NCBI RefSeq assembly: GCF_030247185.1
Contig: NC_080572.1
Span: 250,229,070 to 250,293,069 of the forward strand
Length of the DNA stretch: 64,000 nucleotides
Source: Malaya genurostris
Lineage: Eukaryota; Arthropoda; Insecta; Diptera; Culicidae
Reading direction: 5' to 3'
Below, piece by piece: positions 9,833 through 20,803 of the stretch (the first letter of the stretch is position 1; every line of letters starts with the position of its first letter). Under the pieces are notes generated by a model that did not search any database, was not told the DNA's origin, and saw only the letters and a list, made by a program, of their open reading frames with translations. The position numbers and the translations under genes were made by a program.

Positions 9833-10763
9833 TAGCCTAGTTAATTTATATTATTCAAAAATGCCTGCGTCTAACCGGAAAGGAAACAAACCTAAGACTA
9901 AAAATAACAGAATACGGAAGAAAGCCCAATCCGTTATTCAAAATATTCCAAACAATATTGACGATCTTATAGAATCTGAAGGTAAAAATAAAAGACAACG
10001 AACAGACTTCCCTTTCGTTGATCCTACGCCGTCTAACAATATTTGCGATGTTCTTCCTGAATCGGATTGTCGGTACAATAGAGGAAAATTCTTCGAGAAT
10101 TCTCAAAATGGACGCTTGTCGTTCTGGGAAGAAACAACAATCTATGCCACCAGTGACGGTGATGATTTCCGACTTCAAAGCATTCCGTACTGAGCCTTCT
10201 ACTTTTCTCCCAGACGTAAAAGTCTCATATCAAATCGGACGAAGAGGAGAATGTCGAGTCTTGGTTGATAGATTGGAAGATTACGAACGTCTTATTCGGT
10301 ATTTGTCCGAGAAACTTCATAAATTCTATTCATATGATATAAAGTCAAATAGACACGCTCTGGAATTTCCTATGAACTTTAACCGAAGTGATGTAAACAA
10401 TTTGAAACTTTTAGAAAAAGTACGTTTCATAACGCATACACATAATCGTATTGCAAACTTAACGCAATGTCGTCTTTGCCAAGGCTTCGGCCATGGAACC
10501 TAGAAATGGAAATCATAAATCAAATTATTCGAAATGTCCTGTCAGGGAAAAATTTTTAAACGCTCGTTCGCTTAGACAGAATCAGGAATCAGAACTAATT
10601 GGTTCAAGTTGCACGTTCCCCTAGTTATTTGAAGACTTGTGTCTCAAGTCAAATCAACTACATTAAATCAACAGAACATAACTGAAAATCAAAAAAACGA
10701 TACAAATGCCACCCCTAAGTTTGCTAAGGCACTTATTTCTTCGAATGTAGAACAAAAAATGTG

Positions 10764-12252
10764 TTTAATCCACCTAGCAGTGAGATGATACCTTTTTTTA
10801 TCAATCCGCATGAGTTTTTTGCATGAATCTCGATGTTTTAGTTCTCATGACATTATTTTAATGACCTTCGTTTAAGGGTGATTTGTGATTTTAATCACTC
10901 ATTAGTCTGTAATGTCGAAGCTGCAAATTTAAATCTAAACGTGTGACAATCGATTGAACATTCCATGAGACGTCGAAGAAAGTTTCAGTTTAGAACTTAC
11001 GGTTATTTACGGTACTTCCAGTGCCGGTATTCAGGAAACAGCATAACCCAAAACGATTCGTATGGCCAAAAAATAAATATGACGAAATTACAATAGTTTT
11101 CAGTCCAACTTTGAAGCTTTTTAGAATTGTCATCTTCTATATCGTCTTGAATTTCGGAAATAAGAATAGGATAAAGATCATTAATTTTGCATGAGACCAT
11201 AAATCCTTTAATTTGAAATTCGATTTTTTGAGAAAACGATTCGATACTGGAACCAGAATTCAAAATCAGTGTAACCGAAGTCAGTTAAATTTACCTGAGG
11301 AGTTGTATAGTTTACATTTGATTCAAAATGTTCGAAAATCAGTGCAGACTGACTAAAGAGCAAGATTTTTTATAGAATCTTAAGACCTTTCATTTGAATC
11401 TTAGATCGGTTCAGCCATCTGTGAGAAAAATGAGTTACACTATTTTAATTTCGTTTGATATATCATCCTGTAGCTCAGGAACCAGAGGTCGGATCCAGAC
11501 GTAATTCAGGAACTTTGTTTGGAATCACTTCTCGTATGAATCTGAGTTTGTAGAAAATGGTTGAGTCATCTCCGAGAAAATTGAGTGAAATTATTTTCCA
11601 CACAAGCATTTGCTGATCTCGACGAACTGATTCGAATGGTATATAGGTGTTATGTTCTTGCAGCACTGTCAGTAGTTTAAATCAACATAATTATGCAATT
11701 GTTTTCAACACGAAAATGCTGCAATCTTGGCCATCATCTGATTTACATATGTCGTATTCGAACGGTTATGTTGCCAAAAACGAACCGTGCTAAAATCGGT
11801 CCGATGCAAAACGTCATGAAAAAGGATGTTGTACACAGTCTTAGAGGTACTTAGAAAACAATCATATGTAACAGTATAAAAAATCGTGTTTCACGTTGCT
11901 GCCAGGCTTTGCATTATCATATAGCGCTCAAAATTCCTAATACTGGAATAAGGGGAAAAGTCGCTTACTCAAAAATATCGATATCTTCGTTAAAAATGGA
12001 CGGATTTTAACAATTTATGGCTTGTTGGATTGCTATTACCGTGTGCAATCTAAGTCCATAAACATATTCTGTTTTCAAGGGCAATTGTGACAGATTTCGT
12101 CATAAAACTTCGTATAACTCAAAAAGTAAATATCCGATCTCAAAACCATTCAATAGCGTTCTGGGTGACGGGTGACCTTTCATTTGCGACCAATTTGATC
12201 AAAATCGGTCCAGCCACTCTGAGATCTCGACCTCTTAGTTAACAACACCCAC

Positions 12253-12324
<72 letters not shown>

Positions 12325-12456
12325 ACACGGACATTTGCTCAGTTCGTCGAGCTGAATCGATTGGTATATGACACCCGGCCTCCGGGCCTCGGAAAAATTT
12401 TCTAAAGTTTGAGCGAGTTCTATACCTATTTTTTATATTTATAAACAAAGGTAAAA
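10764..12456 (+). repeat. High-copy repeat inserted in the Juan-like ORF1
   Basis: This belongs to a family seen at least six times in the window. It starts with AATCCACCTAG(C/T)(A/G)GTG and ends with GGCCTCCGGGCCTC followed about 75 bases later by AAAGGTAAAA. Typical internal phrases are CCTTTCATTTGAAT and TGTGAAAATCGGTTCA. It contains the CA microsatellite at 12262-12325. No reading frame is recognised; it is a non-coding mobile or amplified element. Confidence 0.75.
12262..12325. repeat. CA dinucleotide microsatellite
   Basis: A nearly pure run of about 30 CA units lies inside the high-copy repeat. Other copies of that repeat have only short CACACA runs at the same place. Confidence 0.95.
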
Positions 12457-12626
12457 CAGGTACACCTTCCAATTCGTCTTCTAACGAAAACAATTTATTG
12501 ACAGGTAGATCGACCACGTCATCATCTTCTTCTTATGACAGTTACGCTTTGGTAACAGGTGGACAACTACCACATAATTCTTCTAATGTAAGCAAACAAA
12601 AAAGTGGAACGCCTTCCAGTAAATGA

Positions 12627-12914
12627 TGAAAAAAATCATAATTTTTGCAATTTTTTTTCAGAACTATCGTTCAACAAAATAAATTCAAATATTGTGTATA
12701 ATAAAAAGCATCATTCGAACAACATTTTTTAATTTTTCCATGGAAAAATATTGAGAAATAAGTTGGTGAAGAAGCATTTTTAAGGACGCTTCTTAAAAAT
12801 CATGATTTGTGGTGTCCACTGTATCTCAGCGCAGACTAATCAGAAGTGAACAAATCAAAGCAGCATAGTTAGAGCAGAAGTTTTTCCAGACCCCAACGTT
12901 TCTGTTTGATTTTT
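12627..12914. other. A+T-rich spacer in the Juan-like element
   Basis: This holds short A/T tracts between the ORF1 stop and the repeat copy B. No coding signal was found. Confidence 0.4.
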
Positions 12915-13480
12915 TTTTTATTTTTTGAATTTTTGGTGGTTGTTTAAATTCAAAAGTACGATTTGTCACGAAAAAATTGACCAATTTGTAGCTGTAAAAC
13001 CTCCCCATAGTAACAAATAACGAAAAGGAAAACATTAGGGTCTGGTTTTTTATATGTAGAAAGTGTGTTCAAAATTTGAAATAAATCGGTGCAGTAGTTT
13101 TTGAATGACGATGGACATGGACTTTCAAAACTTGCCTTCGAGAAAAGTTTGTTGTCTATAAAATCGAACGAAACAATTTATTACTCAAGGGAGTACGTAG
13201 GCTCTAACATTCTCAAAAAGCCATATTTTTTCTTTGGTATTTTGTTAAAATGAAATATTTCGAGAATGTTTTGTCAAGTTATTTAGTCAATCGAAGCAGA
13301 TCTGTGGGATTGTGTGCGCAGCTCTTATTTCTTCGTACTATAGGATCGGCAAAGATAAATAATAACATAACTTGCTGAATTTTCTTTCCGATAGGCTTCA
13401 AAATTTCACAGAATATTCTTGAAATGTTTCACTATCAGAAAATAGAAAGAAAATAATAAATGATTTTTCAAAAGTGTTAG
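12915..13480 (+). repeat. Dispersed repeat, copy B, uninterrupted
   Basis: This matches 545-960 plus 2708-2840. Near 13312 it shows the empty target site of the GT-flanked element at 961-2707. Confidence 0.7.
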
Positions 13481-13515
13481 AACCTACCCGCCCCTTAATT
13501 TAAATTTAATCAGTG

Positions 13516-14700
13516 ATGTTAAAAAATCATTTGAATATTTTAAATTGGAATGCTCGATCATTTAAATCGAGTGAAGATGAATTTTATAATATTATCAAAG
13601 TTCACAAAATTCATATTGCCATTGTGACAGAAACATTTCTTAAACCAAATGTCAAATTGAAAAACAATCCACATTGTGTGGTTCATCGATTTGACAGGTT
13701 TACTGGAATGGGTGGTGGAGTTGCATTTTTGTCCAACACCAAATTGAATATCGAACTTTACTTTCTTTCAATACGAAAGTTATTGAAAGTTTGGGAATCG
13801 AAGTTGAAACCATTCATGGAATTTATTTCATCGCTGGAGCATATTTGCCATTCCAATGCACGGGTGAACAATTAACAGTCCAGTGGAATGGTAGGAAAAA
13901 TAACAGTAATGGTAAAATACTTCATTATCAACCTTCTGCTGGTTATTTCACAGTTCTTCATCCCAGTAATCCTACTTGTTTCTCTTCCGTGAAAATCCCG
14001 TCTACAATTGATCTGGTTCTATCGGATCAAAGTCACATTTGTAGTGAACCGATTACACATGCTGACTTTGACTTAGATCATCTTCCTGTAACATTCAGAC
14101 TTTCCAACGAAGCTATAAATAATTCAATTAGTTTTATATTCAACTATCATAGAGCTGGTTGGTTGGATTACAGATCTTACATTGAAAATCATGTGGATCG
14201 CAATTGATAATTTGAATCATTACAATCATTATTAGCTAGAAATCTTTCAGTTCCCAATGCTCAAACTAAATAGAAATTCTCCTATCATCGATGACAGTCT
14301 TCAACTGCTCATTCGGTTGAAAAATGTTCGTCGACGACAATATCAATGTTCTCGTGATCCTGCTATGAAAAACATAGTTAAGGATTTACAAAAAGAAATT
14401 GAAGATTTACTCTTTTGCGAAACGAAAATTTCGCTGAAGAAGTTGAACAAATTAAACCATATTCTAAACCATTCGAGAAACTTTCTAAGGTTCTTAAGAA
14501 ACCTCAGAAACCAATTCCTGCTTTCAAGGAAGGAAATCAAATACTTCTTACGAATGGCAAATAGCTCAAAAACTAAATTTGAACGTTGTGAGTACTATTG
14601 AAAATGAAGTCTCACTGAAATATGATCATATTTCAACTCACGTGTTGCTACAAGATGACATTACTAAGACGCATTTTGATGAAATTAAGTCAATTATTAG
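13516..14700 (+). pseudogene. Juan-like ORF2 fragment (endonuclease and linker only)
   Basis: The ATG at 13516 begins a frame with the apurinic-type endonuclease start (NILNWNARS), then VTETFLKPN and RFDRFTGMGGGVAF. After a frameshift and a deletion, a second frame carries IEVETIHGIYFIAGAYLPFQ, then STIDLVLSDQS and DFDLDHLPVTFRLSN, the end of the endonuclease fold. From 14257 more frames show the linker before the reverse transcriptase (MLKLNRNS, RLKNVRRRQYQCSRDP). All resemblance ends at about 14700, before any reverse transcriptase motif. The endonuclease itself has lost its central GDFN segment. Confidence 0.75.
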
Positions 14701-14985
14701 GAGATTTTTTTTTTAGATTTCACCAGACCTGGACATTTCATGCATTTCTAAGATATCATCAAAACATTTTTTTCTTCAGTTTTGAGTTTTTTTCTACGCG
14801 GATTTCCGCCATACGTATCCCCCGCGTAAAAAGAGACCTCAGTGTATTGATAATTGTAATTGTAATTTTTTGCCCCTGATCTTATGCTAGTTGCATATAC
14901 CCATTCTGATTTATTTTACTTTTCGTCGTGTTTTTATTATTATTATTTTTAATTATAATTAAAATAAATTGAAAATCTTCGAATT

Positions 14986-17155
14986 TTCGAGCCACCTAAA
15001 TAAGACCGGCCCGGGGTGACTCCCCTCCCTCTCGGCAACCCTACCCTAGGCCACAAACTTCGATAATCGTGTACCGTTTCTCTACCGGTTGATGAATGCG
15101 GTGAACGCCAACCACAACGGGAGCACTCAGTCACGACAAGTAGAACGCATCAATTATTGCATTGTATTAAGGCCACTATCAGTCCGGCTCATGTATTCGC
15201 ATTTTTGCGAACGACACACTCTGTCATTGGACAGACAGGTTGACCTGTCGGTTTGTGCTAGTTTTGGCGACAATCAGAACTGACCGTAACACAAATGACA
15301 GCGAAACCACATAATCGAGGCGCGTTTTATGTGCTGCCATGAAATTAATCGTGTTGCGAAATGACATCAAGTGCAGTCGCTGCTAACGCATAGGAATGTT
15401 TAATCATTCTTAAAATTAGACAAACCGCTTTTCTGCTGTCAATGATTTGTCACATTAACATTTTTCATGTGAACATCTGAGGAAGGGGGAGGGGACGGTG
15501 TTTGGAGGCATTGTTAACATAACAACACAGAAAAACCTGTTCACCCGACATAGAACAACTATTGTTTGGTGGGGTTATCTTAGTTCAAAACCTCACGCAT
15601 TTGTGTGCGATCAGAACTCTTTCCTACCAGGTTCAGGTTGTAAGTTGGCATGTACTCCGGCCGGACTATTGTTGTGAGTAAGCACCTAATTTGCAAAATA
15701 AATATACACAGTTATTGTCGACATGCGATCGTGCCACTGCGCCATGTAATGAACCTAATGAACATGTGGAAAATGGGCGCCGTTTCAGGTTTGGAATTAT
15801 GCAACCTGGGAGGGCAGCACGTGCGCACGTGGCTTGAATATCGGTATTTCCATCTGGCCAAAAGTTTAGCAAAGGCAAAATCAACACGATTGATATCCAT
15901 AAAGTTATATTGGATCAGCGCGTAACCGAGAATCTCGCTAAAGCATCAGGCGATGTTTTTCTATGGCAAACAATTCAACCAGAATCGAATAGATAAATAA
16001 CTAGCCGGCTGTATGGTGGTGTCTGGTCTAGTACAATACAATCGTTACTGTTTTCTACTAGCACTAGCAGAGCAAAGCTGGAGCAAAGTTTACATAACGA
16101 AGCACGTTTTCCCGGGACGCACGTGGCGGATGTTTTGCGCAAATGTTTGATATCGGCAAAACGGAATCGTTTGCGACATTTCAGGGCATCGTTTGAAAAA
16201 TTGCAATCTTACTGAAATGTTTTGCTTTAAATTATACACTAGGTTTTTGCATTGGGCTTTGCTTCAAAATAATGGATACCTTAAGCTGTACACTTCGGAG
16301 TTGCTTACCTTTAAATTCCATTAATTCAAATTAAATAATCATTTATTTTGTTTATTATTCCAAAAAGTACTGGATAACTATTTAGTCTATAAATTTATCA
16401 ACACATTTTCGTTTTAAATTTAATAACCTTACCCTTAGAAATTGATCATGAAGTCAGATTGTAATGAATCTAGAATTAGAATTCAATTACCTTGAACCGA
16501 ATATTTTCTATATTATTTGTCACCAGGCCCGTACCCAGGATTTCGTTTCGGGAGGGGCCCTCAGATAGAAAAATAATATTAATGTTACTGTGCGCCTTTT
16601 AGCGGTGTTTTCAACAGAAACTTTCCCTGGAACTATCATTATTAGGTGTTTAAATAAAATTTGTGACTGTAGCCGAGAGAAGGTTATTGTGTTACATTTA
16701 TTACCTTTTACTGTGATGCCATTTTAGTCGCACATGTCTAAGACCTTCTAAAAGTCCATTTCTAGAGCACAAAAATCCACAAGAGTTGTGATAGATTTTG
16801 AGAAGTTTACTTTGATTCGTGGAGATCAGAAAACATCTAAATTTGTAAGTCATATTAGTTGATGGCCATACAAACTTACTTTGGTTGGACAGATTTTGGT
16901 ATGTGGTTCCGGAAGCAGCGGTCTAAAATTCGAAAATGAAACTCATATCGGTTTCTCAAAGATGACTTGAGGTTTGGGAACAGATAATAGTCCTAGGAGG
17001 TCAAATTAGATGAACAAAGCGGATGGACAAGTGATTGAAATTCTAAACCGTTGATTTTGACCATGTTAGCGATTCTCATGTGCTTCACGATTTCGCGCTC
17101 CATTAATGTACGCTAATATTTGCATTGAGGCAGTCCTCCAAAAGTACTCTACGAC
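14986..17155. other. Mostly non-repetitive gap, no gene recognised
   Basis: The G+C content rises (15000-15140 and 15480-16150) and little of the stretch recurs in the window, so it may be host sequence with regulatory or untranslated parts. A 91-codon frame at 15650-15925 has no recognisable features. A CAG near 15788 could be a splice acceptor but leads nowhere convincing. A short repeat unit lies at 16520-16570. Confidence 0.35.
16520..16570 (+). repeat. Short dispersed repeat (GGCCCGTACCCAGGATTTCG)
   Basis: The same unit occurs inverted at 59286-59332. Confidence 0.6.
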
Positions 17156-17279
17156 AATTACAGAAAATCAGTTCGGTTTCACATCTCAACCAAGTCAGTC
17201 GATAAACCAAAACCGCTTACGTTCGGAACAGAAGAAACCAAGTACAGTATTGTGTAATGAACAATAGAACGATCTCGAA

Positions 17280-19632
17280 ATGAGTGAACCAAACGAACAA
17301 AAGCTACCGCCGACACGAAAGAATACAATTGTTGTTGACTTCAGACAGTGCAAAATTCGACCTTCGATACGAGAACTTGAAGGTTTGCTTAAGGAGCAAA
17401 TGCATCTTGACATTATACGTGTGCATTAACTTCAATGCCATAAGACCAATAATGTTGTTTATATCCAATTCTATAAAGAGTTGGATGCAATTCAATTCGC
17501 TAAAGACAATAATAATGTGCACTATGTGGAACATGAAAATATCAAGTACAACATTCCAGTACATATATAGAAGATAGTGCTATAGAAGTGCGTGTGCATG
17601 ATCTTCCCTCAAGCGTCACCGATTCATATATTCGCAAGACTATGTCCCAATACGGAGAGATTCTCTCTATCGAAAAAGAAAAGTGGAAGAATTTTTTCCC
17701 CGGTATTCTAAATGGCGTATGTTTGTTACGCATGCGCTTGAGGATGCCTACACCTTCTTATGTGACATTCGGTCTGGATACATGAATCCCGTGCAAATCA
17801 CTTGTTACCTATGACAATCAGATGGCCACAAGTCAATATTGCCAAAAGGCTGTTCACTACGGTAAGCCATGTGACAAACTGGACAGGGAGACAACCACAC
17901 CAAAGGACAACGGTGCTTCCTTCACACCAACCCCAAGCAACCCCAGTACACCTGTGACAGTCACCAACAACAGGGAACCCAAGTAACAATTTTTGTTACG
18001 CTAGCTTGTTTGTGACTCCATCTAACCACTTGCATGACTCAAAAAGCGCAGTTTTTACTAGTTGTTAAGTCGGGTTAAAATTAGTTGTCGTTACGTTGTA
18101 ATGCCATACTGAAATAACTTATTTTTCCATAGCTTGAAAACAACTTGTTTCCAAGTAAACTAGTTGAAACTTAGTCACCATCGACATTATAAACATTGAA
18201 TGAATACAGAACACTTTTCTATCATCAATAAAAAAGCAGAAGAGTACTTTAAGTCACAAACTTGATACAAGGTACAAATTTCACAACGATCCAAAAACTG
18301 TCGAGCTGAATTCAATTTTACTTCACTGTTTTTTATGCGCCTTCAATCCAAATCTGTTTATAAAGATATAAAAATTAAACAACAAAATAACCCTATGTTC
18401 AGAATGCTCAAAATTATTCCAAGTAGAGTGATTTCTCATCATTTTAAATTCATATATCATGAGAACTATAATATTATCACAATCGATGTTCAATCCCTAT
18501 ATTATTTTCTTCGTGTTTATGACAGTGCATAGAACAAAAATGACTTTTCTGCCTTGCACTATTTTCGGCAAAAGGAGTTTTGAAAAAAGTAATATCTTGG
18601 TTTTATTTACGTTTCATACACTTCTTGAGACTCCATATTGTGTTCGCCATATTCAAGCCAACAAAGGTTGTTTTGTTTGCGTTTTAGTTATCATAACGTT
18701 GGGAAAACTTACCGATAACTATCTGAATCAATGAAGAAATTATATGTTATAATCTTATAAAATCTAAGTTATTGCTATATCAATTCACAGTAACGAATCA
18801 CATATACGGTAACGTATTAATAATGGTTTCGCAACGGAAAATAAACCCTTTTTCAACTAGTAGCTAAAAACATAGCTGTGATTAAAGATATGTTAGAATC
18901 AAGTAACGATAACTTACAAATGATAGTTAGTTTAATGATTACGTTATAAAAAAACACTACTGTCACCTTGTTTTAACCAGTATAACATAAAAAAACATGT
19001 TCGTGCTCTTGTTGCAACACAGTTGGGTTAAGTGGTATCAAAACTAGTTATGGGTTGCTACTATTGAAGTCAAATAAACTTATTTTCAACTAGTGGCTAG
19101 AAGCATTGTTGTGATTAAAAATATGTTTGGATTAAGTAACGATAGCTTATAAATTAGATATAATTCAATATGACACAAAGATGTTATGATTGGAAACCTA
19201 AATAACTATTTCGTAACTAGTTATGTTATGATGAAACATTGCTGTCACCATGTTTCAACCAGTATAACATAAAACACATATTCGTGCTCTTGTTGCAACA
19301 TAGTTTGGAGTTTGTCGTATCAGAACTAGTTGCGGATTGCTACTTGGGAAGTATCCCCTTCAACGAAACCATCCAACGTAACCCCTATAGAACAAAGTAC
19401 ACCGGCTGCAGTTAACAGCTTACCATGCAACCATCCAGCAACTGCAAACAATGTACAACAAGGCGCATCTACAGCAACTAGCAACGAAATCAACAACAAT
19501 ATAGCGGCAATGGATGACGAGACGAACCACGAACAAACTGCCTCTCAATCCTCGCAGGAGGAAAATGGAAACTTCTCTCCCTCTAGAAAAAGGGTGACAA
19601 CGAGATCTAATACAAAAAAAAATTTTATCTGA
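17280..19632 (+). pseudogene. ORF1 of the ORF1-only retrotransposon, inactivated
   Basis: The sequence is over 90 percent like the intact frame at 7080-8093. The CTT-to-TAA type change at about 17428 creates a stop, an extra base pair near 17569 shifts the frame, and a TGA at 17782-17784 replaces an Arg codon. The zinc-knuckle Cys codon in MATCQYC is changed (ACATGT to ACAAGT). The C-terminal Ser/Thr-rich part continues beyond the insertion from about 19349 and ends at TGA 19630-19632. Copy 2 is therefore older or less constrained than copy 1. Confidence 0.8.
17978..19348. mobile_element. 1.37-kb inverted-repeat element with AA duplication
   Basis: The left end CCCAAGTAACAA and the right end (complement of TTGCTACTTGGG) are short inverted repeats. 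Compared with the uninterrupted frame at about 7770, only AA is duplicated at the junctions. Inside, a block with CAACTAGT(A/G)GCTA, CCAGTATAACATAAAA and GTGCTCTTGTTGCAACA occurs twice, at about 18841-19070 and 19074-19348, so the right half is tandemly doubled. No transposase frame is seen. Confidence 0.65.
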
Positions 19633-19702
19633 AAACTAAGCTAAATCGGCCACGTAAAGCTTGTACGCAAATAGGCCTGAATAAAATATTTTTTAAATAA
19701 AA

Positions 19703-20803
19703 AATTCCAGAAAACCGGCATCATGACCTTTCCGACTTATTAAGCTTCGCTTCCAGGCACACGTGCCGCTTCGAAGCACGACTTTAGTCCATTGTCGGGT
19801 AACCATTTTGTTCTCTGACGTATTATGATGGCCCTAGTCAAACATGTACTCGAAGTGCGCTTGCGTTCGTCTTTTCAGTGCTAAAAGAGTATGTGTGGGA
19901 TCCAGCGGCAGGATATCTTTCTCATCTGCACAATTTTTCCCAACAGCTCGCGTATTTTCTGTTTCCGACCATAATTTTAGTGTCTTATTATTATTGTTGT
20001 TTATGTTGCACCAGATTAAACCTCCATTTTATTTACTTTTGACACTGTTCGCTTTATATCGAACTTTTTTTTGTTTCTGTTTCTGATTTCGGGAGGGGCT
20101 ACGTGCTGTGTGGTTCCAGATCACAACTTAGTTACCACGTGTCACTACCACGTGTTACTTCATTCCGAGATCATTTGCAACCAGTCACAGTCTTCGTCAC
20201 AGCAATCGTTTGCGTCGATAAACCCTTATTGCTTTATTGGACATAATAAAGGTAGTAGCGTTTTCGTGTCAGCGAGATTGTGTTGGAAAGGACCAAAACT
20301 AGGAACTCGCCCCGTTGCCTGCTTGTCACCGAGGGTAAACTCTAGTTAAGTAATGGTTTTGGTGTGTCATTGATCTTTCAACGTGTTTCTCGAAAGACGA
20401 AACCTTCTCTTAGTTCACCTAAAAGTGTTATAATTCCTTTGTCTTGGCTTTCAAACATTTTTATTTTCATGAGGATAACTTTTGGCAACTGCCCAGGAAC
20501 CAAAAGTCTCAGGATTAATACATTTTAAAGTGATCACTCACGCGGATTTTCTTTATAAAAATAAACTGATTCCGGGTAATTGTAATGAATTTTGTTGTTG
20601 TTATAGTTATATAATAATTCTGATATGATACTACCGATGAGGATTGTGAAAATTGACATTTATTGGTTACGTCACTTATACGATTATATTTCCGGAACCG
20701 GAGCAGTCAGAAATTTGATCTTCAAATTTGATCAAGTAAAGGGATTGCTTGTATAAAAGTCTATCGAGTTTTCTACATGTTTTCAGGCAGAATACCTACG
20801 GTC
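19703..20803. other. Gap, no gene recognised
   Basis: About 19740-20360 is not repeated in the window and is less A+T-rich, with a few short frames (80 codons at 19844, 92 codons at 20071) that show no known feature. A possible splice donor, GAGG|GTAAAC, lies near 20334. It may be host non-coding DNA. Confidence 0.3.

Larger units (their letters stand above)
9861..12626 (+). pseudogene. Juan-like ORF1 (gag-like), split and frameshifted
   Basis: The ATG at 9861 opens a basic N-terminal region. A frameshift near 10130-10190 moves the reading to another frame, with a conserved block of the Jockey-type ORF1 (PDVKVSYQIGRRGECRVLVD and onward). The first half of a zinc knuckle, CRLCQGFGHGT, is then cut by a TAG at 10501-10503. 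More ORF1 remains are legible to about 10750 (for example KCPVREKFLNARS and PKFAKALISSNV). After the 1.7-kb insertion the Ser-rich C-terminus continues from about 12457 and ends at TGA 12624-12626. It would have bound the element RNA; it is now inactive. Confidence 0.7.
9500..14985 (+). mobile_element. Juan-like (Jockey-clade) non-LTR retrotransposon, decayed
   Basis: A 5' untranslated region (about 9500-9860), ORF1 pieces (9861-10750 and 12457-12626), the start of ORF2 (13516-14700) and an A+T-rich 3' part ending near 14985 (AAAATAAATTGAAAAT) occur in element order on one strand. Two repeats have landed inside, at about 10764-12456 and 12915-13480. The ORF2 part stops before the reverse transcriptase core, so this copy has lost its catalytic region. 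The element boundaries are approximate because I found no target duplication. Confidence 0.65.
17170..19702 (+). mobile_element. ORF1-only non-LTR retrotransposon, copy 2, complete ends
   Basis: It starts at the same base as copy 1 (GTTCGGTTTCA) and ends in an A-rich tail (AAATAAAAAA) about 70 bases after the ORF1 stop. The flanks AATTACAGAAAATC (17156-17169) and AATTCCAGAAAACC (19703-19716) match at 12 of 14 bases and look like a target-site duplication. There is room for ORF1 only, so the element appears complete without an ORF2. A 1371-bp insertion (17978-19348) interrupts it. Confidence 0.7.

Noticed and set aside
12239..12517. Frame with long Cys-Val run
   Set aside because: Translation of the CA microsatellite.
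15650..15925. 91-codon frame with a possible acceptor at about 15788
   Set aside because: No donor, no hydrophobic or domain pattern and no sign of conservation.
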